The translations under genes were made by a program, and so were the position numbers. Below the pieces are notes generated by a model. It was not told the origin of the DNA. It saw nothing but the letters and a program-made list of their open reading frames with translations, and did no database searches. From a virus, in the IMG/VR virus record IMGVR_UViG_3300025093_000100, positions 1-26,942 of that record: a stretch of 26,942 nt of DNA, one strand, 5' to 3'. The first letter of the stretch is position 1; each line of letters begins with the position of its first letter. Of this stretch, positions 1 to 7,235 are shown one piece after another.

Positions 1-1693
1 GTCCCGCAGTTGTGTTTTGACTACGCCGAATTAATATAGTTGATGTTGAAAAGTCATCTCCGGCTATTTGGAATGCAGAATCTGCTGTATTAACAGTAGT
101 GCTACTAGACGTGCCAACTAAAAGGCGACGTGAACTATCTACACGAAATGCCTCGCTGGCATTTCTAAAGATCATGTTATTAGACGCATCAATGAAGATG
201 TCGCCTAACTGAGTTGTTGAATTATAAAACTCAAGCGTGCCACCACTGCCAGACGCACCTGCCAATCGCAGTTCTGCGAAACCCGACGATGCTGCAACGT
301 GAACCTCAGTTCCGGGCGCAGTAGTGCCAATCCCTACGTTGCCTCCTAGAGGATTTAGAAGCAGGTTGTAAGCAACACCACTAACGCCTGGATACGAAGA
401 TTGAATCCAGTTACCAGTTGAAGACGTACCGGCGCCAAGCCGTCTACCGCTAGCAGAATCTTTAATTAGTGCACTTGCGCTTGGTAAATCAGAATCATTT
501 GTTAATCCAGTTGTTGCTACAAGGGTGAAGGGATTGCTAACACTACTAGTCCCCAAGCCTACGTTGCCGCCGTTTGGGTTAAGAAGCAAATTGTAGGTTT
601 GGCTTAGATCAGTTCTGTCGGTTGCTTGAATCCAAGGCTTAGAAGAATTTGGCCCCATATCAATGCAGCCGGTTGTAGCTGAACTGCCGATTCGCAGGCT
701 GCCATGTGTTTGAGTCGTGCCAGTTGTTGCGGGCAGCCCATTTGCGGCTGAGGAAATATCAACAGGAACGTCAGGGCTACTAGTCCCCAAGCCAAATTTC
801 CCATCCGATGTGATGCGGGCGCGTTCATTGGTGCCATTAGTTCTAAAGATCAGCGCACCAGTCCCAGTGGCTCCTCTATCTGCGTCAATGTAGAGACTAG
901 TGTCGCTTTGCAGGATCTGGCTGTACCCATTTGTATCAGAATCCGTCCACCGCAGAGTAGGCACACCAGCGATCAGATTCAGTTGCGCGTTGGGGGTGCC
1001 TCCAACACCAACATTCCCACTCGCATCAACAAACAACCGCCCAGTGCCATTAGTCGAGATGGCTACTTGATTTGCACCAGGGCTATAGATGCCCGTGTCA
1101 AGGTCACCAGTGAATGTGATTGATGGAGCAGCAGCAGTACCATCATCAAAAACACCTGAGGTAATTGTATGAGTTCCGCCACTTATATTGGTAAATACGC
1201 CCGAGGTAAAGCTTGCGGTTGTACCAGTAACTGTAGTTCCAGTGATGGTAGTAAAACCTGCAGTGTTACCAGTGACTGTGCCAAATTGGCCGGCAGAACC
1301 AGTGACAGTAGTGCCAGTTACAGTAGTAAATCCTGCAGTTCCACCTGTAATTGTTGTAAATTGCGCCAGGTTTCCTGTAACAGTTGCGCCAGAAACTTGA
1401 GTTGCAAATGTGCCAGATACAAAATTAGCTGTCGAACCAGTGACAGTAGTGCCTGTAACTGTGGTAAATCCTGCTGTATTGCCTGTAACTGTACCAAATT
1501 CGCCTGCGGTGCCAGTAACAGTCGCGCCTGATACCGTGGTTCCACCTAAAATAACATCACCAGAAATTGTACCGGTAACGGTAATGTCGCCACTAAAAGT
1601 TGGATTTTGAACTAAACCAGAAACCGAAACAGTGGTATCAGTGCCACCATTAGTAAAAGTAATTGAATCAACTTTTAATTCACCGTAGGCCAT
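1..1693 (-). CDS. Tail fibre protein, partial (C-terminus beyond left edge)
   Basis: The minus frame is open from an ATG at 1693 to the window edge, about 564 codons, with no stop reached. The N-terminus (MAYGELKVDSITFTNGG) is the kind seen at the start of many marine cyanophage fibre proteins. Residues ~35-170 are Thr/Gly/Val-rich repeats built on units such as FTTVTGTTVTG, expected to form a beta-rich shaft. Further on, GNVGxGT units recur, with NLLLNP-GGNVG seen twice, a pattern common in trimeric phage fibres. An AAAGGA Shine-Dalgarno-like sequence lies 8 nt before the ATG. It lies 36 nt downstream of a second fibre gene with the same repeat type, suggesting duplication. The distal receptor-binding end is not in the window. 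Confidence 0.85.
   Translation of the reverse strand, partial: MAYGELKVDSITFTNGGTDTTVSVSGLVQNPTFSGDITVTGTISGDVILGGTTVSGATVTGTAGEFGTVTGNTAGFTTVTGTTVTGSTANFVSGTFATQVSGATVTGNLAQFTTITGGTAGFTTVTGTTVTGSAGQFGTVTGNTAGFTTITGTTVTGTTASFTSGVFTNISGGTHTITSGVFDDGTAAAPSITFTGDLDTGIYSPGANQVAISTNGTGRLFVDASGNVGVGGTPNAQLNLIAGVPTLRWTDSDTNGYSQILQSDTSLYIDADRGATGTGALIFRTNGTNERARITSDGKFGLGTSSPDVPVDISSAANGLPATTGTTQTHGSLRIGSSATTGCIDMGPNSSKPWIQATDRTDLSQTYNLLLNPNGGNVGLGTSSVSNPFTLVATTGLTNDSDLPSASALIKDSASGRRLGAGTSSTGNWIQSSYPGVSGVAYNLLLNPLGGNVGIGTTAPGTEVHVAASSGFAELRLAGASGSGGTLEFYNSTTQLGDIFIDASNNMIFRNASEAFRVDSSRRLLVGTSSSTTVNTADSAFQIAGDDFSTSTILIRRSQNTTAG
1190..1560 (-). repeat. Degenerate tandem repeats coding for fibre shaft
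   Basis: Short degenerate direct repeats encode the TGTTVTG-type units of the partial fibre. One 20-nt stretch, gaaccagtgacagtagtgcc, occurs identically at 1296-1315 and 1434-1453. The 14-mer cctgcagttccacc at 1332-1345 recurs at 1956-1969 in the neighbouring fibre gene. These repeats explain the many short shadow frames on the other strand. Confidence 0.8.
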
Positions 1694-1729
1694 GTTTTTA
1701 ATCCTTTTCTTCTTATTTTACTTTATTTA

Positions 1730-2968
1730 TCACGGTAAGATTACCAAAGGTCCTTGAACAATGAAGCCTCCAGTTCCACCCGATACAACACCAGAACAAA
1801 CAATTGCAGGAGAAGCGCCTGATGGTGTGGTAATTGCGAGTGTACTACCTGTTATATCTGTAAAGTTAGCTGTTTCTCCGGTGACTGTTGTACCAGAAAC
1901 AGTAACAAAATTTGCAGTAACTCCCGTAACAGTTGTTCCTGTTATTGTCGTAAAACCTGCAGTTCCACCAGTAAGTGTTGTGAATTGACCTGTATTTCCT
2001 GTAACAACTGTACCAGAAACACTTGAAGTGTATACGCCGACATTACCTGTAATTGCAAAACCTTGTACTGTATTGCCCGTGACGGTTGCTCCGGAGACTT
2101 GGTTGGTAAATACACCAGATTGACCAGTGATTTGGGTGAACTGTGCCGTAGCACCAGTTACTGTACTGCCAGATAAGGTGCCAGTGATTTGAACACCTGA
2201 ACTAAAGTAGCCAGACCCCTCTACAGATAAATCACCAGATACAAGTAAATTTCCTGTGACCGCATGGCTGCCTGCAACAATAGTGCCAAATGTACCAGTG
2301 GTGAAATTGGCATTTGTTCCCGTAACGGTTTCACCTGAAAGGTTTGAGGTGAAGGTCCCGGAAACTCCTGTAATGTTAGAAAACTGCCCAGTGTCTCCTG
2401 TAATTAAACTGCCTGAAAGCTGAGATGTAAATGCACCGGATACACCAGTAATACTATTTCCTTGAATTACAGTGCCAGTAAAAGAAGAAAATACGCCGTT
2501 TGTTCCTGTAATGTTTGTAGCTTGTAAATTATTGCCTGTTATTGTTGCTCCACTTATTCGATTAACAAAAGTACCAGAAACAGCAGTAAGGTTACCAAAT
2601 TGGCCATTATTACCTGTGACCGTTATTCCGCTAATCGTGCCAACAGCTTCTAAATTGTTTTGAACAAAAACACCACTAAAGGTGCCTAGACCAGACACGG
2701 TTAACTGGTTGGCAGTAGTAGCCCCAACAAGAGTGGTGGTACCGCTAACGATTAAGTTTTCACCAATTACCAGGTCACCATTAAAAAGGTTGCCTGAACC
2801 TTGGATATAGTACTGGTTTAAGTAATCTTTAAAACCAGAAAAAGTAATTTTTTTATTACGAAGGACTGGGTCCACCTCAAAGACGTGAACCAAGGTAAGC
2901 AGATCCGGCTCATCAATAGTCGTACCTGCTATCTCTGGAAATTCAGAAATCCTTCTATTGGTAGCCAC
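1730..2968 (-). CDS. Tail fibre / beta-repeat structural protein
   Basis: This is a 412-residue protein starting at a GTG (2968). The first ~60 residues (MATNRRISEFPEI..., VHVFEVDP) form a non-repeated head resembling the virion-attachment end of cyanophage fibres. From about residue 65 to 390 it is almost entirely repeats of the form ITGxxGxFTxxxSGxxVTG, roughly 16-20 residues each, rich in Thr, Gly, Val and Ser, expected to form a beta-helical or triple-stranded shaft. It ends at 1730, just before the second fibre gene. The partner fibre shares the repeat type but not the head, so the two may be stacked segments of one appendage or alternative fibres. Confidence 0.8.
   Translation of the reverse strand: MATNRRISEFPEIAGTTIDEPDLLTLVHVFEVDPVLRNKKITFSGFKDYLNQYYIQGSGNLFNGDLVIGENLIVSGTTTLVGATTANQLTVSGLGTFSGVFVQNNLEAVGTISGITVTGNNGQFGNLTAVSGTFVNRISGATITGNNLQATNITGTNGVFSSFTGTVIQGNSITGVSGAFTSQLSGSLITGDTGQFSNITGVSGTFTSNLSGETVTGTNANFTTGTFGTIVAGSHAVTGNLLVSGDLSVEGSGYFSSGVQITGTLSGSTVTGATAQFTQITGQSGVFTNQVSGATVTGNTVQGFAITGNVGVYTSSVSGTVVTGNTGQFTTLTGGTAGFTTITGTTVTGVTANFVTVSGTTVTGETANFTDITGSTLAITTPSGASPAIVCSGVVSGGTGGFIVQGPLVILP
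1840..2660 (-). repeat. Degenerate repeats coding for fibre shaft (second gene)
   Basis: Degenerate in-frame repeats of roughly 50-60 nt encode ITG/VTG-type units, visible on the plus strand as recurring cctgtaac, ccagtaa and gtaccag words. They share the word cctgcagttccacc (1956-1969) with the downstream fibre gene. Confidence 0.7.
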
Positions 2969-3013
2969 CTATTTTAACCGTGCAGTCCTACGTTTTATTA
3001 TAGGACCGCCAAT

Positions 3014-3331
3014 TCACTTCATCTTAATTTCAATTCGAGGCAAAATATTTGTTGCAAAGTTCCAAGTGTATTGAATTCCTGTTACAATACCGCAAGAAAG
3101 CAAGATGATTAACAGGAGTTCGGCAACGGTTAGGTTACGCCGCACATAAACAACTTTTGGTTCCTGCTGGGGATATGACTGTTGTTGTGCTGCAACCATG
3201 CGGACAGCACGTTCTTTGGCAATAGCTTTCATCTGCGCCAAGGTCTCAGGAGTGATCTGAGGTTGTTCAGGCATAAATTCAGGAGCTAGATTCGGCGGCA
3301 CCGACTGACTTACTGGAACTTGCTCTTCCAT
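3014..3331 (-). CDS. Small single-pass membrane protein
   Basis: The product has 105 residues and starts at ATG 3331. Residues 1-60 are hydrophilic and rich in Pro, Gln and Glu. After a VVYVRRN stretch comes one hydrophobic helix at about 68-88 (AELLLIILLSCGIVTGI), then a short basic tail ending KMK. This layout suggests a protein with a long soluble N-terminal arm. I do not recognise a named family. Its position next to the fibre genes and divergent from the plus-strand operon would fit a minor virion protein or a lysis-accessory protein such as a pinholin, but there is no direct evidence for either. Confidence 0.6.
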   Translation of the reverse strand: MEEQVPVSQSVPPNLAPEFMPEQPQITPETLAQMKAIAKERAVRMVAAQQQSYPQQEPKVVYVRRNLTVAELLLIILLSCGIVTGIQYTWNFATNILPRIEIKMK

Positions 3332-3375
3332 GGTTGCAAAAACGTTTTCTACAGATTAGCATTTCAAAAAACAAA

Positions 3376-3798
3376 ATGGCTGTGCAATACGGAATTCGTA
3401 AAGGTTTAGAAGATATAGCTTATGAGCTAAAGGGTATTCGTGACGTAATGCTGGCAATATGGCAGGTCAAGTACGGAGAGGCTGATGTTGATTGCTTAAA
3501 TCCAGACGCTTATGCAGATGAATATATTTCTACTGAGGAGTGTGCCAGGAGACTGGGGGTGTCTGATCAAACGTTAAGGAACTGGATGTTGATTGGTAAA
3601 AAGGATCCGACCAAAGGCTGGGTTGAAGGTCTTCATTACGTCAATGTTTCTCCAGTGAGGGGCAAAAAAGCTGTATTACGTGTTCCCTGGAATAACCTCG
3701 TCAGATCTTTTTCCAAAAATGAGGAGTTCAAGCCGTCAGATTATAGAAAAAAACGCAGCAATATGTATGAATTAAGAGGATTCCAGAAGCAAAGTTGA
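3376..3798 (+). CDS. Helix-turn-helix DNA-binding protein (excisionase-like fold)
   Basis: The product has 140 residues from the ATG at 3376. An in-frame TTG at 3334 would add 14 residues that look like non-coding sequence. Residues ~50-72 (YISTEECARRLGVSDQTLRNWM) form a MerR/Xis-type helix-turn-helix, and the following GLHYVN...VPWNNLVRSF fits the wing and end of such domains. The first 45 residues may form an extra helix. It is first in a plus-strand operon: its TGA overlaps the next ATG by one base. It could be a transcriptional regulator of this operon or an excisionase-like architectural protein. The strand switch at 3331/3376 leaves only 44 nt for promoter signals, and I see no convincing boxes there. 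Confidence 0.7.
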   Translation: MAVQYGIRKGLEDIAYELKGIRDVMLAIWQVKYGEADVDCLNPDAYADEYISTEECARRLGVSDQTLRNWMLIGKKDPTKGWVEGLHYVNVSPVRGKKAVLRVPWNNLVRSFSKNEEFKPSDYRKKRSNMYELRGFQKQS

Positions 3799-4262
3799 TG
3801 TCTTATAGATTTAATGAAATCAATATTGACGTGATCAACAGTGAAAACTATAGGAGTCTGCTGCCCAAAACAATAGCAGATCAAGTTTCTGTTTTTCTCC
3901 CACCCAGTGGTTCATTTGATGATGCATGCCTGTATAGATACCTGAAAAACTTAAAAGAATATGAAGAAGAGGATGAACATTCAAGCATGACACTGGCAAA
4001 TAGATTGCGCTTGGCATTTCAAGATATGAAACCGGATACAATCTGTGGTAAATTCCCCAACGTTGAACTGCCAATGAAAAGAAGGCTGCGTTGTGTTGCT
4101 GAATACTTAATTAGGGCTGGGGAATTTGACAAAGTTCGAGATAAAAATGGTAAATTAATTAAGAAAAGAGGTGTGCTGGGCAAAATGGTTGTCATGTACG
4201 AACCAACGCCTAAGCTGATGGAATCATTAGTAAAGCAAAATTTATTAAAAAATGAGCCGTAG
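3798..4262 (+). CDS. Hypothetical protein, possible winged-helix C-terminus
   Basis: The product has 154 residues from ATG 3798, which overlaps the previous gene's TGA (TGATG), indicating translational coupling. The TTG three bases upstream is less likely. No family is recognised. The C-terminal part reads like a small winged-helix: a basic helix (MKRRLRCVAEYLIRAGEF), a turn with KNGKLIKKRG, and a strand-like MVVMYEPTPKLMESL. That is only a resemblance. It overlaps the next gene by 11 nt. Given the HTH protein upstream and dCTP deaminase downstream, an early regulatory or DNA-metabolism role is possible. Confidence 0.6.
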   Translation: MSYRFNEINIDVINSENYRSLLPKTIADQVSVFLPPSGSFDDACLYRYLKNLKEYEEEDEHSSMTLANRLRLAFQDMKPDTICGKFPNVELPMKRRLRCVAEYLIRAGEFDKVRDKNGKLIKKRGVLGKMVVMYEPTPKLMESLVKQNLLKNEP

Positions 4263-4635
4263 AGAAAAACTCATCGCATCTGTCATCGGTCCTGAATTAG
4301 ATGAGACCAAAGCAAAGATGCTGGATGCCACATTAAAACTCATTCTTGGTGACATGGGTGAGCAGTATTCCAAATTCTGGGCTGCAGAGGGGCCAGGGGT
4401 CTTGTGCCTTCAGCCAGATTGCGGGCGTTCAGTGTTTTTTATGACGCTTGAAGAGCTGCACTCCGCCAAGGAGTCATGCGAATCAGAAGGTAATGATGAT
4501 CTTGCTGAAAGTTTCAGACGCATTCTTCAGGCAGCACAGAAGATCAATCCAGAAGAAAAAGCTGGCTACATCATTAATGATGCCCAGGGTATTCGTTATT
4601 TGGAAATAGACTACAACAAGGTTTCAGAAAAGTAA
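4252..4635 (+). CDS. Hypothetical protein
   Basis: The product has 127 residues and starts at ATG 4252 inside the end of the upstream gene (11-nt overlap). It ends in a TAATG overlap with the next gene, so the operon is tightly coupled. It is acidic and mostly helical. A CLQPDCGRSVFFM segment around residue 52-64 carries two cysteines, but there is no matching second Cys pair for a zinc finger. No family is recognised. Confidence 0.6.
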   Translation: MSRREKLIASVIGPELDETKAKMLDATLKLILGDMGEQYSKFWAAEGPGVLCLQPDCGRSVFFMTLEELHSAKESCESEGNDDLAESFRRILQAAQKINPEEKAGYIINDAQGIRYLEIDYNKVSEK

Positions 4636-5222
4636 TGTCCGCAGTTGGTTCATATAAACACAAAGAAGATAGTGAGCTAATAACCAACTATGATCTAGTG
4701 GCTGCTGCTCATGGCATCATGAGTGGCATTGAACTTGATGTAGCAAGCTCCAAGATTGCAAATGAATATGTAGAAGCAGAAGCTTTTTACACACCATCCG
4801 ATGATGCATTGAATGAAACTGAGTGGTTTGGAAATGTTTATCTATTTCCACCAGCGGGTACCTACTACTGGAATGAAAGGCAAGAAAAGTGGAGGATGAC
4901 CCGTGGAACATCTCCAACCTTGACTTCATCTCATGATGTTTGGTTTAGAAGATTGTATAGAGAGTGGTACAAGCAAAACATTAGGCAGGCGGTATTTTTT
5001 AGCAACTGTCCTGACATGGTTCGTTACGACCAAAGAATCTTCAACTTTCCCATTTGTTTCTTAAAAACTGCACCAATCTTGATGCGTAACAGCAGTAACG
5101 GTGTCAAGCCACACAAAACGTGCACTTCCATAGTTGTCTACCTGCCACCAATTGACAATTCGACACAAAAAATTCAAGATTTTATCCACCTTTACGAAGA
5201 AAAGGGTCGTATTGTCTGCTAA
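4635..5222 (+). CDS. Phage Dam-like N6-adenine methyltransferase relative, altered catalytic motif
   Basis: The product has 195 residues. The segment at ~30-75 (GIELDVASSKIANE, then AEAFYTPSDDALNE and WFGNVYLFPPAG) follows the layout of phage Dam-type adenine methyltransferases, which have DLDPAS..AN, FYT.eDdgL and W.GrvfxNPPYG. The later part (VWFRRLYREWYKQNIRQAVF...SIVVYLPP) matches that family's helix-strand pattern and closing strand. The catalytic (D/N)PP(Y/F) tetrad reads FPPA at 71-74, so both flanking residues are lost. It may be a methyltransferase-derived DNA-binding or decoy protein, or an enzyme with unusual chemistry. It starts at ATG 4635 overlapping the upstream TAA and is followed by dCTP deaminase. 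Confidence 0.6.
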   Translation: MSAVGSYKHKEDSELITNYDLVAAAHGIMSGIELDVASSKIANEYVEAEAFYTPSDDALNETEWFGNVYLFPPAGTYYWNERQEKWRMTRGTSPTLTSSHDVWFRRLYREWYKQNIRQAVFFSNCPDMVRYDQRIFNFPICFLKTAPILMRNSSNGVKPHKTCTSIVVYLPPIDNSTQKIQDFIHLYEEKGRIVC

Positions 5223-5246
5223 ATTCAATATACTGATTTGAAGCAA

Positions 5247-5834
5247 ATGAGTCTGCTCGCTGACTGGGAAATCAAAGAATTGGCGTTGAACCATGGAATG
5301 ATTCAACCCTTTGTAGATAAAGTTGTAAGGAAAGAAGGAGATAAAAAAGTTTTAAGTTATGGTCTTGGTTCCTATGGTTACGACATTCGCCTGTCGCCTA
5401 AACAGTGTTTGATCTTTGGCCGCACTCAATCAGGTGATTGCGATCCCAAGGATTTTAATTCTGACATTCTTGTTCCCTCTGAATTACTTGAAGACGAGAA
5501 GGGTAAGTATTTTATTTTGCCACCTTATGGATATTGTTTAGGTGTGGCAGAAGAATATCTTGACCTTCCTGGAGACGTGACTGTAGTTGCAGTTGGTAAA
5601 TCAACTTATGCAAGGTCTGGGATTCTGGTCAATATCACGCCTGCAGAAAGCAAGTGGCGAGGACACTTGACACTTGAAATCAGTAATTGTACTGGGTTAT
5701 TTAACCGAATTTATGCTGATGAAGGTATTTGTCAGTTGCTTTTTTATCGTGGCAAACCCTGCGAAACCAGCTATGAAGATCGTAAGGGCAAGTATCAATC
5801 ACAACCCCACGAAGTTGTGTTTTCTAAAGTTTAA
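5247..5834 (+). CDS. dcd: dCTP deaminase
   Basis: The enzyme deaminates dCTP to dUTP, feeding dTTP synthesis in the infected cell; bifunctional versions also hydrolyse dUTP. The product has 195 residues from ATG 5247. The in-frame TTG at 5238 is rejected because the family usually begins MSLL. Conserved landmarks are YGYDIRL near 43-49, GKSTYARSG at 117-125 with the nucleotide-binding Ser and Arg, W137, and LTLEISN at 141-147 carrying the catalytic-type Glu144. Length and motif order fit an intact enzyme. It ends the plus-strand operon. Its TAA abuts the stop of the convergent gene with no intervening base. A cyanophage role in adjusting nucleotide pools is inferred. Confidence 0.92.
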   Translation: MSLLADWEIKELALNHGMIQPFVDKVVRKEGDKKVLSYGLGSYGYDIRLSPKQCLIFGRTQSGDCDPKDFNSDILVPSELLEDEKGKYFILPPYGYCLGVAEEYLDLPGDVTVVAVGKSTYARSGILVNITPAESKWRGHLTLEISNCTGLFNRIYADEGICQLLFYRGKPCETSYEDRKGKYQSQPHEVVFSKV

Positions 5835-6218
5835 TTAAACGAAAGATCTACCAAAACTCGGTTGTGGTTTCCTGGCGTAACTCGTGCCACCTGCGCCAGG
5901 ATCACCATAATTTACGCTACGTTGACTAGGTAATTCCATACCAGCAATTGATGCTTTGCCGATAGGTGTGCGACCTCTAATTGTTGGTTCGTCAATACTT
6001 GCTCTTTGTTTATATGCACCAGCAGCCTTGGCTGATTTCATAAAACGTGCAACACGATCTTGTTTGCGGTTTACTGATTGAGCAGAAACCCTATCTTCTT
6101 CATCAATACGACGAAGGTCAGTGTCATACGCTTGTTCAGGATTGAGATCAGTAAGTTCGGCCCCTGAAGTTCCAGGGAGCCGCCGATCATCTTCCGTGGG
6201 GCTGAATAAGTTGGCCAT
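5835..6218 (-). CDS. Hypothetical protein
   Basis: The product has 127 residues, starts at ATG 6218 and ends directly against the dcd stop (the two stops form TTAATTAA). It is hydrophilic, with many Arg, Asp, Glu and Gly, and looks disordered in its second half (PTIRGRTPIGK, GDPGAGGTSYARK). The C-terminus PSFGRSFV loosely resembles the TGFDRKFVS end of the protein at 25525-26070, which may hint at a shared virion anchoring tail. No known family is recognised. It lies divergent from the 6263 gene across a 44-nt gap. Confidence 0.5.
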   Translation of the reverse strand: MANLFSPTEDDRRLPGTSGAELTDLNPEQAYDTDLRRIDEEDRVSAQSVNRKQDRVARFMKSAKAAGAYKQRASIDEPTIRGRTPIGKASIAGMELPSQRSVNYGDPGAGGTSYARKPQPSFGRSFV

Positions 6219-6262
6219 AGTATTATTGTAAGAGAACTAAATCAAGTATTCACATAAAAGTT

Positions 6263-6601
6263 ATGGATGTCGCTGGATTTTTAGATGGTTTTGTTCAAGA
6301 CCAAGTCAAGCGTCGTTGCCTGACTGAAGAGGATTTTGGTCAACCGATTGCAAATGAAAATAATGATGTGCCATTATATGATCAGTACAACACGGGTCTG
6401 ACGGCATGCGAGGAGGGAATGGACAGGAATCCTCTGAACTTAGAGGGCAATCGAGTCGGTCTTACCGGTTACATTCCTTCGATGGAGCAGGGGATGATGA
6501 TGGGTGCAGCACCACGTCCCAAAACCCTTGTGATGGAGCTGGAGGAGCCGGACGAGGAGATGAAGGAGGAATCACGCAAGAGACGTGGTTTGAACCGGTA
6601 G
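6263..6601 (+). CDS. Hypothetical protein upstream of DUF3310-like gene
   Basis: The product has 112 residues from ATG 6263. It starts with a plausible helix (MDVAGFLDGFVQDQVKRRC). The middle is polar and the end is rich in Glu, Met and Arg (PDEEMKEESRKRRGLNR). No family is recognised. Its last 196 nt overlap another plus-strand frame that continues into a DUF3310-like domain. Composition suggests this frame is the coding one up to 6601. Either two genes overlap, or a frameshift joins them into one protein. Confidence 0.5.
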   Translation: MDVAGFLDGFVQDQVKRRCLTEEDFGQPIANENNDVPLYDQYNTGLTACEEGMDRNPLNLEGNRVGLTGYIPSMEQGMMMGAAPRPKTLVMELEEPDEEMKEESRKRRGLNR

Positions 6602-6900
6602 ATACCGACGCAACTACTGATTGTCCTGGTGGAGTTTGCCCGGTTCCCTGGGCAGTGAAAGAGAATAAACCCGAGCTATTCGATAACGTTGCAAGACCTA
6701 AGCATTACAACAACGGCGAAGGAATTGAATGCATCGAAGGTATTGAAGCGCAGCTAACGCCAGAAGGATATAAAGGATTCCTGCAAGGCAACTGCGCCAA
6801 GTACTTGTGGAGATGGCGTGATAAAGGGGGTATTGAAGATTTGCGTAAGTGCAAGTGGTATCTTGATCGCCTAATTTCATCTGTTGATGAAGGTGATTAA
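6406..6900 (+). CDS. DUF3310-like phage protein (start uncertain)
   Basis: The well-supported part is the C-terminal ~70 residues: ARPKHYN near residue 96, then IEAQLTPEGYKGFLQGNCAKYLWRW and a GGIEDLRKCKWYLDRLI helix. This is the pattern of the DUF3310 (SaV-like) family, small phage proteins of unknown role often found near nucleotide-metabolism genes. The start is unclear. ATG 6406 gives 164 residues, but the first ~55 are Gly/Ser/Asp low complexity that looks like out-of-frame reading of the 6263 gene. An in-frame GTG at 6655 would give an 81-residue protein. The TAA at 6898-6900 overlaps the stop of the convergent NblA-like gene. Confidence 0.65.
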   Translation: MRGGNGQESSELRGQSSRSYRLHSFDGAGDDDGCSTTSQNPCDGAGGAGRGDEGGITQETWFEPVDTDATTDCPGGVCPVPWAVKENKPELFDNVARPKHYNNGEGIECIEGIEAQLTPEGYKGFLQGNCAKYLWRWRDKGGIEDLRKCKWYLDRLISSVDEGD

Positions 6901-7211
6901 AAGGGCTGGAGGTCACTCCCTTCTTCTTCATCGTCATCATCGTCATCTTCAAATGCAAAGCTAGATGCGAGTTCCATGAGTTCAATCTCTGTTGGGATAT
7001 CAAAATCTAGCTCAATATTTTCATCTGCCATCAGAGACTTAATTGCATACCACTCCATTAGTCTCTGGTGGTATAAGTTGAGGAGCGCTGAATATAGCTG
7101 CTCCCAAGTCATTTCTTGGGCTGCAAGCTCAGCCTTACGCATAGAAAATTGAAGCTCCAGCGGGAGTTCGAATTCCCTGGGCTCTACTGAACGCTCCATG
7201 TTTTCCTGCAT
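6897..7211 (-). CDS. nblA: NblA-like phycobilisome degradation protein with acidic extension
   Basis: NblA proteins bind phycobiliproteins and recruit the Clp protease so the light-harvesting antenna is dismantled; freshwater and uncultured marine cyanophages are known to carry them. Residues 14-61 align without gaps to the whole NblA core: FELPLELQF, then the MRK helix, EMTWEQLYSALLNLYHQ, and IKSLM with the conserved Lys58. NblA is normally about 55-65 residues. This protein has 104, with a short N-terminal lead and a ~43-residue tail ending in an Asp/Glu run (EDDDDDDEEEG). Start ATG is 7211 (a second Met at residue 5 is possible). It is followed by a convergent overlap with the DUF3310-like gene. 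The tail's function is unknown. Confidence 0.75.
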   Translation of the reverse strand: MQENMERSVEPREFELPLELQFSMRKAELAAQEMTWEQLYSALLNLYHQRLMEWYAIKSLMADENIELDFDIPTEIELMELASSFAFEDDDDDDEEEGSDLQPF

Positions 7212-7235
7212 TGTCTCTACCTAACTATTCTAATC

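Noticed and set aside
1169-1531. A 120-codon Cys/Ser-rich plus-strand frame
   Set aside because: It is the antisense reading of fibre repeats; the cysteines arise from complementary repeat words.
2985-3006. 6-bp inverted repeat (GTCCTA/TAGGAC) between the membrane and fibre genes
   Set aside because: The stem is short, has no T-run and could arise by chance.
5238-5246. TTG start for dCTP deaminase
   Set aside because: The ATG at 5247 gives the family's usual MSLL start.
6919-6952. Short tandem repeat of ttc/atc units
   Set aside because: It is explained by the Asp/Glu run of the NblA-like protein; not a CRISPR or satellite.
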